Origin: Acidiluteibacter sp963716125
GTDB taxonomy: Bacteria > Bacteroidota > Bacteroidia > Flavobacteriales_E > Vicingaceae
DNA length: 64,000 nucleotides
Reading direction: 5' to 3'
NCBI GenBank assembly: GCA_963716125.1
Contig: OY970294.1
Location: 930,001-994,000 of the forward strand
Shown here one piece after another: positions 55,564 through 64,000 of the stretch. Position numbers and translations under genes: made by a program. How positions within the stretch are numbered: position 1 is the stretch's first letter; every line of letters starts with the position of its first letter. Under the pieces are notes generated by a model that worked only from the letters and a program-made list of their open reading frames with translations, ran no database searches and was not told the origin of the DNA.

Positions 55564-57480
55564 ATGGATAAGAATTCTCTAATTGGACTCTTTTTAATTG
55601 GTGCAATATTAATAGGTTTCGGAGTTTATAATCAGCCTTCTGATGAAGAAATTGCTACCGCGAAATTAAGAAATGACGCAATAACAAAAGTTGAAAAAAG
55701 TAATACTTCAGCACCAATTGCAGACGATGTACAAGAAATAAAAGCAATTGATACAGCTGCCAATATCGTTATTGATCCCCAAGAATTAGCAACAAAAGAT
55801 TCGATTCAAAAAGAGCAGTTGACTCAAAATTTTGGTGTTTTTGGAGCCGCAGTAAATGCTGAAGAAAAAGAAATTAAAGTAGAGACTGATCTATTGAGAT
55901 TAACTTTTTCTACCAGAGGTGGCTTTTTAAAAACTGTAGAGTTAAAGGATTATATGACCTATGATTCTATGCCTTTAATATTGATCGATCAAACTTCCAA
56001 ATTTGGATTAAATTTCTTTACTAAAGAGAATATAAATATTGTAACTGAAGATTTAATTTTTGAAACTAATTCAAAAGATTTTACAATAAGTGGTGACCAA
56101 GGAAAAAATAATTTCATTTAAATTGAATGCTGGTAATAATCAATACTTAGAGTATGTTTATACTATCAAGGGAGATAATTATCTACTTGGTTTTGATTTA
56201 AATATGGTAGGTTTGGATCAGGTTTTAGCCCCTAGAACATCTGAAATATTATTAGATTGGCAAGTAAATACGCCCAATCAAGAACAAAGTAGGAAAAATC
56301 AAATGGCAAAAAATACGGTGTATTTTAAATATGCCGATCAAGATATTGATTATGTTTCAGAGACGAAAGATGAAAAGATTTCTTTTGATGCCGACTTAAA
56401 ATGGGTTTCAATGAAGCAGCAATACTTCAACAGTACTTTAATAGCCAACGAAACAGCCTTTGGGAAGTATAATGCATATGCTGAAACCAATTCATGACGA
56501 AGATAGTTCTGAATATATCAAAAAATTAACGACAAGCTTTGAGCATACCTTATCAAGGAGGTGATGTAGACAAGCTTTGATATGATCTTGTACTTAGGAC
56601 CTAATAAACATGATATTCTAGAAAGTTATAATGTAGGATTAGAAGATATCATCAATTTAGGATGGGGAATTTTTGGATGGGTTAATAAATATGCTGTTAT
56701 TCCTGTTTTTGATTTATTAGACAGCACCTCTTTAAGTTATGGTATTATTATATTGATTTTAACCTTATTGTTGAAGTTGGTATTATCTCCTATTACCTAT
56801 AAAACATATATGTCGAGCGCAAAAATGCGTGTATTAAAACCAGAAATTAGCTGAAATAACCAAAAAACATGGCGACGATGCTATGAAAAAGCAACAAGCT
56901 ACCATGGCCTTGTATCGTCAAACAGGAGTAAACCCTCTGGCGGGTTGTATTCCTATGTTGATTCAAATGCCGATTTTGATTGCCATGTTCCGGTTTTTTC
57001 CTGCCTCTATTGAGTTACGACAAGAACCCTTTTTGTGGGCAACTGATTTATCTACTTATGATTCTATCTATCAATTGCCTTTTACTATTCCATTTTATGG
57101 CGACCATGTAAGTTTATTTACCATTTTGATGGCTATTTCTTTGGCATTTTACACCAAATTTAATAGCAGTATGAGCATGGGAGGAGCCGCTGAATGGCCC
57201 AATGGCTGCTCAAATGAAAATAATGATGTATTTGATGCCAGTAATGATGTTGTTCTTTTTCAACAGTTACCCTGCAGGTTTAAGTTATTATTATTTCTTG
57301 GCAAACGTTATTTCATTAGGACAGACTTTATTAATTCAAAAAGTATTTATTAATGAAGATGCAATTCATGCAAAATTGCAAGCGAATAAGAATAGACCAA
57401 AAGCAAATAAAAAATCTAAATTTCAGCAGCGTTTAGAGGAAATGCAGAAGAAACAACAAGCTAGAACAGGCAAAAAATAA
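55564..57480 (+). pseudogene. yidC: Membrane protein insertase YidC, heavily frameshifted
   Basis: The 5' end is MDKNSLIGLFLIGAILIGFG (TM1). A large periplasmic domain follows to about 56600, then the conserved insertase core. Core parts are readable in different frames: SYGIIILILTLLLKLVLSPITYKTYMSSAKM, then PLAGCIPMLIQMPILIAMFRFFPA, then FFNSYPAGLSYYYFLANVI and a basic tail. YidC inserts proteins into the inner membrane and is essential. About seven one-base changes are needed, near 56103, 56491, 56543, 56574, 56849, 57193 and 57202; the total length (about 639 codons) is normal. Most sites lie at A or other short runs. Confidence 0.9.
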
Positions 57481-57523
57481 GGTTTGGCAAGCAAATTGTT
57501 ACCTTTCACTTAAATTCAACCAT

Positions 57524-58153
57524 ATGAAAGCAATATTTAAATTAAGCATTCTCATTTTTTGTATTACGGTAACTTTGTTTAGTTGCAAAAATTCTAAAAA
57601 AGCAGCTAAGGAAAAAGAAAAAGCAAAAACAGAGAAAATGCAAGAAAAGAGTGCCCAAGATGCATTATTTGAAGAAATTTCTGAAGATGTCGCAAAGGAT
57701 GAACTTGAAGATAATGTTTCCTTTCCTGATGAAGGTGCCGAGCAAAAAAATAGAGCATTAAAGGGTATTTCAGATTCATTACTTTTCAAGTTGGAACGAA
57801 CTCCATGTTTTGGAAGATGTCCTACTTTTTCAATTTCAGTTTTTACCGGTGGATATGTAGAATACCAGGGCGATAGAAATGTTGAGAAAATTGGTTTTTA
57901 CAAATCAAAAATGAGTGCCAAAGAAATTGAAAAGTTGCAGTTAATGGTTAATGAGCTTGATATTTATAAATTGAAAGATATTTATGATGCTAATATGACT
58001 GATATTCCTTCTACCATTATTACTTATCAATATCAAGATAATGCCAAAGTAGTAGTGGATAGAGCTAATTCACCTGAAAAATTACGGCTTTTTGAAAAGG
58101 AAGTAGAATTGATGTTGAATCAATTGACTTATGAGCAAATAGAGAAGTATTAA
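57524..58153 (+). CDS. DUF6438-type lipoprotein
   Basis: The product has 209 residues. A lipoprotein signal is present (LSILIFCITVTLFSC). A charged helical region (AAKEKEKAKTEKMQEKSAQD) is followed by the core, LFKLERTPCFGRCPTFSISVFTGGYVEYQG, with the CxGxCP motif and later SKMSAKEIEKLQLMVNELDIYKLKDIYD. This pattern matches DUF6438. Function is unknown. It follows yidC by 43 bases. Confidence 0.85.
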   Translation: MKAIFKLSILIFCITVTLFSCKNSKKAAKEKEKAKTEKMQEKSAQDALFEEISEDVAKDELEDNVSFPDEGAEQKNRALKGISDSLLFKLERTPCFGRCPTFSISVFTGGYVEYQGDRNVEKIGFYKSKMSAKEIEKLQLMVNELDIYKLKDIYDANMTDIPSTIITYQYQDNAKVVVDRANSPEKLRLFEKEVELMLNQLTYEQIEKY

Positions 58154-58362
58154 GGAAACAGCCAATTGTATTTTCACATATATTAAGTTTTTTTAACTTC
58201 CTAAATTTCATTACTTTTTTTGCCCTTTACTTTCTTTTATTGGGTAAGTTAACTTAAGACTTTAAAATTATTTTTGGTCATAATAAATAAATCCTATTTT
58301 TTGATATTTATTAATGCCTATATTTACGCGCTTATATTTTATAATATCCTTAATTTTTATTT
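58154..58362. other. Intergenic region before the giant surface protein
   Basis: An AT-rich 209-bp stretch with no gene. It presumably holds the promoter of the following gene, but I found no clean TAnnTTTG at a plausible distance. Confidence 0.4.
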
Positions 58363-61300
58363 ATGAATAATTCTACTTTTTCCCCGTTAAAGGACAAATT
58401 GCGATATCTAGTAGTATCCGTTTTTGTCCTTTTTTCGTTAGGTGCAAGTGCACAATCTTATAATGTTACAACTCCTTATAGCTGTATAACAGTCACAGGC
58501 GGTAATCATACTCACTCAATTACTCAGGCGCCTTCTCCTGCAGGAGCAGCTACTTTGGTCTTTAATTATTCCGGAGATTTAGATGGCGGTGCTACAGGTA
58601 ATGAATATTTTGACTTATTTGATGAGAATAATGTTTTAATAGGTAGAAATGGAGCAACAGGACAATGTACTGGTTATGATTCTATAACTTTTACTATTCC
58701 TTTAGCAACAGTTGCTGGTTGGGCTGCTGATGGTACTATTGGCTTTAATGTAGTTGGTGGTTCTGGTCTTAATTTAGGTTTAGGAGCATCATGTGTTCCT
58801 GGAGTTTCTGATAATTGTACCTATTTGAGGTTGGAATATCCATTTACCCAAGGACCTAATAATGCTGCTGTTTTGTCAGTAGATAGTCCTACTTCGTATT
58901 GCCCTGGTGTAGAAAATATTGTTGCAACTATTGGAAATGCAGGTAATAATATTATAAATTCAGTAATAGTAAACTGGTCATTTAATGGTGTTGTTAAAAC
59001 TCCAATAACTTATACGAGTCCATTGGACACTGTAGGTGGATTAGGTAGCCCATTTGCTCAGATATCATTGGGTACTGAAACATTTGTTGCCAATACGATT
59101 TATGATATTAAAGTTTGGACTTCATTGCCAAATAATGTTGCAGATACTTCTAATTTAAATGATACAGTAAATTATTCATCTCAAACGTCACTAAGTGGAG
59201 TTTACACTATGGATGCTTTATCAGCTGCTTCAGCTACTAATTTTATAACTTTTACGGATTTTTCAAATGCATTATCAACTTATGGTATATGTGGCCCAAT
59301 TACCCTTAATGTAGTTTCTGGCTCAGGTCCTTATGTAGAGCAAGTTAATTTTAATGGTATAGGAGGTACATCAACCAACACAATTACAATCAATGGTAAT
59401 GGTGAAACTATCAGTTATGCGGCAGCTGGTGCCACGGATAGAACTACCTTTGTAATTCAAAATTCTTCCTATATTTTTATAGATAGTTTAAATGTTGAAG
59501 GTACGAGTTCAACGTATTCAGTTTCTTTATTGTTGAACAATACTAATAATGTTTCTTATACCAACTCTACCTTTACTGTAGATACGAATTCTACCTCTTC
59601 TAATATTTCAAACGTTAGAATTACTGGATCAGAATCTTCTTCAACCACAGCAACAAGATTTGATAGTTTAATCTTTAGTGGCAATACACTTGTTGGTGGT
59701 TATTATGGACTTTCAATTGCAGGAACGCTTGGAGATACAATCAATAGTAATGCGTTAGTTTCAAACAATAAAATAAGAGGGTTTAGATATTACCCTACCT
59801 ATTTCCGTTATACTAATGGTTTAACTTTTGAAGAAAATGAAATTAGCAGACCATATAGAACTACAGTTTCTACAACTTACGGTAGTTATACTTTTGGTAA
59901 TGTAAATATGAATTTTAATAGAAATTCAATTCATGATATATTTGGTGGTGTTACATCAACATCTTCTACATTTTATGGAATTTATAGTTCTAATGATGCT
60001 TCCTTAGGGAATGAAAATTATTTTATGAATAACATAATGTATAATATATCTACCAACAGTACTTTATATGCTATTTATGATTTAGGTAGCGATTATACTA
60101 AATTTTATAACAACACGATTGTTTTGGATGATATTGCTTCTACTGCTGGTTTAACTAGAGGAATATATAATTCTTCCTCAGCCACTGACTTAGAGTTTCA
60201 AAACAATATAATTTATATCACAAAAGGTGGTTCTGGAGCTAAGCACGGAATTTATTTAAATGGTGGAGTAAGTGGAGTTACATCTAATTACAACGATGTT
60301 TATGTAAATTCAGCTGGATCAGGAACACAATCTTATGGTTATATAGGTTCAGACAAAACAACCTTAGCAGATTTTCAAGCTGCAGGTGGTGGAGCCAATA
60401 GCTTTGAGGTAGATCCTATCTTTACAAATGTAGCTTTAGCTGATTTTACACCTAATAATTTTAGTTTGAATGCAGCAGGATTTCCTGCACCACAAGTGGT
60501 GGAAGACTTTAATGGTTCACCACGTGTTATAACTGCTAATGATATAGGAGCTTTTAAAATTAATTCTCCAGCATTAGACGTAGCTGCCAATTCAATTTTA
60601 ATTAATTCTAATTTGCCATTTTGTGCAGGATCTCAAAACGTATATGTTATAGTTAGTAATAATGGAATTGCTCAATTAGACAGTGTAATGATTAACTATA
60701 CAATAGATGGTATAGCTCAAACGCCTATCAATTATCAAACTTTGATAGATACTATAGGATCTACCGCAGGAAATCTTGATTCGGTTTTATTGACCAATTA
60801 TACTTTTTTAAATGGTGTTCCAAATGATTTTGTTGTATGGGTAAGTGCTCCAAATGGAACTACTCCTGATGCTTTTCCACCTAATGATACAACTACTATA
60901 ACAGTAGGTCCAGCTTTAAATGGAACCTATACCATTAACCAAAATGTAGCGACGAGTGCAACTAACTTTTTAAATTTTACTGAATTTGCAACAGCAATAA
61001 ATGAGTATGGTATTTGTGGTCCTACTGTTATTAATGTAGTAGCCGGTTCAGGTCCTTATACAGAACAAGTAATTATAGATGATGTACCTGGAACTTCTGT
61101 AAATACATTAACCATTAATGGGGCTGGTGAAACAGTTACTTTTGCAGCTACAACATCAGCTGAGAGAGCTACATTTGCTTTATTAAATGCTTCTTATGTA
61201 ACTATTGATAGTTTAAATATTACGGCTACTGGAGCTTCCTACGGACTTCCCTTGCAAGCAAGTAACTTAGATCATATAGTTATTAAGAATAGCGTTTTTA

Positions 61301-64000
61301 CTTCTGATACAAATTCAACTTCTTCTTTTTTTGGAGGAGTCTTTTTTAGTAGTTCTCCAACTTCTCCAAGTGGTGCAACTTCAATTGATAGTTTAGTTTT
61401 TGATAACAATACAGTTATTGGAGGTTATTATGGTTTGGCACTTTATGGAAATGGTTCAGATTTGTCTACAAAGGTGACGATGACCAATAATAAAATCAGA
61501 GGCTTTAGATATTATGGAACCTATTTGTATTATACAGATGGAATGTTATTTGAAGGGAATGATATTTCAAGACCATTTAGAACTTCATTAACTTCTTCTT
61601 ATGCTATGTATATGTTTGGCCATATTAATCAAAGAGTAAATGCAAATGCTATTCATAACTTATACGATGGAGATCCTGCTAATACAGGTTCATGTTATGG
61701 TTTGTACAATGGTAGTGATGCTCCTTCTTTATCAGAAGCGAATTATATCACCAATAACTTGATTTATGAAATCAATCATGCGGGTAGTACTTACGCTTTA
61801 TACGATGGAGGTAGTGATACCACTTTTTACTATAACAATACCATTGCATTAACAGATGCTAATTCCTCTTCGGGTACTTCTTATGGTATTTACCATCCAT
61901 CTGCATCTAATGGTACTGTATTTAAAAATAATATAGTTTACATTACTAGAAATACTTCAGGAACAGTTTATGGTATGTACTACAGTTCACCAGTTTCTGA
62001 GTCTGATTACAATGATGTATATATCAATTCACCTAATGCTTCTCAAAGTTTTGGATATGCTAATTCTGGAGCACAAGCTACTTTAGCTGATTTCCAAGCC
62101 TTAGGATATGATTCAAGCAGTATAGTTGCGGATCCAATTCTTGTTGCACCATTTACTTCCTCAAATTTATTGCAACCATTAAGTGCTGCATTAAATAATG
62201 TTGGATACAATGCAGCTCAAGTTACTACAGACTTTAATGGAGCTGTTAGAACTCCAGGTAATATGGATATTGGTTCATTTGAATTTACCCCACCATCAGT
62301 AGATGCAGGAGTTAGTTCTATTGATATTGCCACTTCATTTTGTGCAGGAGTACAACCAATTTCTGTAACCATTTCAAATAGTGGCTTGGATCAAGTGGAT
62401 AGTGTGATGATTAATTATACCATCAATGGTGTGTTGCAAACAGCAATAAACTATCAAACATTATTAGATACCATTGGATCAGTTGCAGGTAATACAGCAG
62501 TAATTCCATTAACTACTTATACATTTGCAGCAGGAACACCTGCTACCTTTGTTGTATGGGTAAGTGCACCAAATGGAATTACACCAGATGGATTTTCTGC
62601 TAATGATACCTTAGCATTAACTGCAGGGCCATCATTGGCAGGTAATTTTACAGTTAATCCTAATGCGGCAGCAAGTGCAACTAACTTTATAGATTTGGCA
62701 AGTATGTCAAATGCCTTGAGTACTTATGGAGTTTGTGATACTGTAAATGTGATAGTTTCAGCAGGAACCTATACGGATAATATGGTATTAGAAAACGTTG
62801 TAGGTTCAGGTCCTGCCAACCCAATTATTATTGATGGAGTGGATTCTTCTACTACTATTGTTAACTATGCTGGAGGTGGAACAGGTCTAGGCGCCTTGTC
62901 AATTGGAAATACATATAATGTAACGGTTAAGAATTTTAGTTTAAATGCTACTGCAAGTTCAAATGCTACTGGAGTAATTTTAGCGAATTCAGATTATATT
63001 ACGGTTTCTAATTGTGCTATTACTGTTGATACAACAGTAACAACCTCAAGTATTATTGGAATAATGATATCATCTAATATTTCTTCCAATTCAAGTGGAG
63101 CCACTAATAGATACAACACCTTTAAATCAAATTCTATCAAAGGTGGTTATTATGGTATTAGAGCTTATGGAGGATCTACACAAGCAATTTCAAATTTAAG
63201 ATTAGAAAATAATGAGTTTTCTGTAGGATATTATTATGGACTTTATTTGTATTATACTGATTCAGCGTATTTAGCAAATAATAGTGTAGATATGATGAAT
63301 AGTAGAGCTAGTAATAACGCCTATGGAACTTATCTTGGGTATTCTACTAATCCTATAGTTACAGCCAATTACATTACAACAAATGGATATGGATTGTATT
63401 ATTATATGTTTAGTGATCCATTTCCATATACGAGAAGACCAATGTTCTCAAACAATATGATTTACTCTGCCGATAATTACGGGATGTATATTTATTATGC
63501 AGATTCTGTAGATTTGTTTCATAACACAATTGTTTCATTGGATGCAACTCAGCCTGCAGTTTATATTTATGCAAGCACTACTAACACTGCTACAGGTTAT
63601 GATGTGAGAAATAATATATTCTATTCTGCTACCAATGAAGCGTTGGAAACAAATACAAATGTTCCTGTTAGTAGTTTTAATAAATTAGATTACAACAATT
63701 ATTATTCAGCAGGAAGCACTTTAATAAATATTGGTGGTACACCTTATTCTACTTTAGCTGCTCATGTTACAGCTAATTCTGGTTATGATGCTAATAGTAT
63801 TGAAGGAGATCCGATATTTGTATCTTTAACAAATTTAGATTTTCATATCGATTCTACTTTAGTGGATAATATGGGAGATAATTCAGTAGGGATTACAGTA
63901 GATATCGATGGTGAGGTTCGTCCTCAATTAGGATTTACAAATGTGGATATAGGAGCAGACGAATTTGGATTTGGTCCTGTAACCAATATTGCAGTGGATT
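58363..64000 (+). CDS. Giant modular secreted protein, 3' end beyond window
   Basis: The frame starts at ATG 58363 and stays open to the window edge, at least 1879 residues. A signal peptide (LVVSVFVLFSLGASAQ) is followed by an initial domain with GNHTHSITQAPSPAG. Then a module of about 570 residues repeats: a CARDB-like Ig segment starting near YCPGVENIVATIGNAG, FCAGSQNVYVIVSNNG and FCAGVQPISVTISNSG, each followed by a parallel beta-helix with many N/G turn repeats (NNKIRGFRYY, NNIIYI and DPIF-type ends). The segment starts are near 58861, 60571 and 62287 and a fourth is beginning near 63984. It is probably T9SS exported; no sorting domain is visible yet. No enzyme motif is seen. Confidence 0.9.
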   Translation, partial: MNNSTFSPLKDKLRYLVVSVFVLFSLGASAQSYNVTTPYSCITVTGGNHTHSITQAPSPAGAATLVFNYSGDLDGGATGNEYFDLFDENNVLIGRNGATGQCTGYDSITFTIPLATVAGWAADGTIGFNVVGGSGLNLGLGASCVPGVSDNCTYLRLEYPFTQGPNNAAVLSVDSPTSYCPGVENIVATIGNAGNNIINSVIVNWSFNGVVKTPITYTSPLDTVGGLGSPFAQISLGTETFVANTIYDIKVWTSLPNNVADTSNLNDTVNYSSQTSLSGVYTMDALSAASATNFITFTDFSNALSTYGICGPITLNVVSGSGPYVEQVNFNGIGGTSTNTITINGNGETISYAAAGATDRTTFVIQNSSYIFIDSLNVEGTSSTYSVSLLLNNTNNVSYTNSTFTVDTNSTSSNISNVRITGSESSSTTATRFDSLIFSGNTLVGGYYGLSIAGTLGDTINSNALVSNNKIRGFRYYPTYFRYTNGLTFEENEISRPYRTTVSTTYGSYTFGNVNMNFNRNSIHDIFGGVTSTSSTFYGIYSSNDASLGNENYFMNNIMYNISTNSTLYAIYDLGSDYTKFYNNTIVLDDIASTAGLTRGIYNSSSATDLEFQNNIIYITKGGSGAKHGIYLNGGVSGVTSNYNDVYVNSAGSGTQSYGYIGSDKTTLADFQAAGGGANSFEVDPIFTNVALADFTPNNFSLNAAGFPAPQVVEDFNGSPRVITANDIGAFKINSPALDVAANSILINSNLPFCAGSQNVYVIVSNNGIAQLDSVMINYTIDGIAQTPINYQTLIDTIGSTAGNLDSVLLTNYTFLNGVPNDFVVWVSAPNGTTPDAFPPNDTTTITVGPALNGTYTINQNVATSATNFLNFTEFATAINEYGICGPTVINVVAGSGPYTEQVIIDDVPGTSVNTLTINGAGETVTFAATTSAERATFALLNASYVTIDSLNITATGASYGLPLQASNLDHIVIKNSVFTSDTNSTSSFFGGVFFSSSPTSPSGATSIDSLVFDNNTVIGGYYGLALYGNGSDLSTKVTMTNNKIRGFRYYGTYLYYTDGMLFEGNDISRPFRTSLTSSYAMYMFGHINQRVNANAIHNLYDGDPANTGSCYGLYNGSDAPSLSEANYITNNLIYEINHAGSTYALYDGGSDTTFYYNNTIALTDANSSSGTSYGIYHPSASNGTVFKNNIVYITRNTSGTVYGMYYSSPVSESDYNDVYINSPNASQSFGYANSGAQATLADFQALGYDSSSIVADPILVAPFTSSNLLQPLSAALNNVGYNAAQVTTDFNGAVRTPGNMDIGSFEFTPPSVDAGVSSIDIATSFCAGVQPISVTISNSGLDQVDSVMINYTINGVLQTAINYQTLLDTIGSVAGNTAVIPLTTYTFAAGTPATFVVWVSAPNGITPDGFSANDTLALTAGPSLAGNFTVNPNAAASATNFIDLASMSNALSTYGVCDTVNVIVSAGTYTDNMVLENVVGSGPANPIIIDGVDSSTTIVNYAGGGTGLGALSIGNTYNVTVKNFSLNATASSNATGVILANSDYITVSNCAITVDTTVTTSSIIGIMISSNISSNSSGATNRYNTFKSNSIKGGYYGIRAYGGSTQAISNLRLENNEFSVGYYYGLYLYYTDSAYLANNSVDMMNSRASNNAYGTYLGYSTNPIVTANYITTNGYGLYYYMFSDPFPYTRRPMFSNNMIYSADNYGMYIYYADSVDLFHNTIVSLDATQPAVYIYASTTNTATGYDVRNNIFYSATNEALETNTNVPVSSFNKLDYNNYYSAGSTLINIGGTPYSTLAAHVTANSGYDANSIEGDPIFVSLTNLDFHIDSTLVDNMGDNSVGITVDIDGEVRPQLGFTNVDIGADEFGFGPVTNIAVD

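Overview
The window reads as a chromosomal segment of a low-GC member of the Bacteroidota (class not resolved). The sequence evidence is threefold: several secreted proteins end in a type IX secretion (T9SS) C-terminal sorting domain of the type PNPxxx...G.Y.....; many genes have the Bacteroidota -7 promoter element TAnnTTTG upstream; and the gene families are typical of the phylum (FadL/PorV-like barrels, a carboxypeptidase-regulatory-domain TonB receptor, a DUF5522 protein, the long form of HutU). No rRNA, CRISPR array or prophage is present.

Layout. 1-1061: end of pruA, a MITE-like repeat, and an FtsB/DivIC-like division protein. 1062-2409: non-coding, with paired hairpins and an eight-copy 121-bp tandem array. 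2410-8296: fumarylacetoacetase and a 1472-residue T9SS cargo protein. 8297-10585: an autonomous Fic gene with its own operator-like half-sites, bordered by nested inverted repeats. 10586-25449: housekeeping and catabolic genes (acyl-CoA ligase, cupin, amidohydrolase, membrane protein, purL, WD40 protein, pheT, hutU, DUF5522). 25595-30104: a T9SS tyrosinase with an 11-bp repeat in its start region, a second T9SS protein, and a PLP-dependent deaminase/desulfhydrase. 30171-36568: a 6.4-kb non-coding repeat array with alternating 347/333-bp units, split by an IS1595-like insertion. 36686-43754: glucosaminidase with LysM, a FadL-like barrel, an Asn/Gly/Ser-rich lipoprotein, proS with an unknown partner, tRNA-Glu and rpsT. 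43812-50383: a minus-strand cluster of a phosphatase, two T9SS subtilases and an HSDR_N_2 protein. 50412-58153: holA, a TonB-dependent receptor, pyrG, a heavily frameshifted yidC, and a DUF6438 lipoprotein. 58363-end: a giant modular secreted protein that runs off the window.

How the genes work together. Amino-acid catabolism is spread over the window (pruA for proline, fah for tyrosine, hutU for histidine, a D-cysteine desulfhydrase/ACC deaminase-like enzyme). The cell-surface programme is large: six secreted T9SS-type or repeat proteins, a TonB receptor and a FadL-like barrel. Essential functions are purL, pheT, proS, holA, pyrG, rpsT and yidC.

Sequence quality. Four genes carry frame breaks (tyrosinase, a subtilase, the TonB receptor, yidC). 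Most can be repaired by changing the length of a short homopolymer by one base, so sequencing or assembly error is the leading explanation. The density in yidC, about seven breaks in 1.1 kb, is exceptional. The most unusual signals are non-coding: the two large tandem arrays, a three-copy family of palindromic elements placed just 3' of genes, a MITE-like pair, and the 11-bp repeat at the start of the tyrosinase gene whose copy number sets the reading frame.
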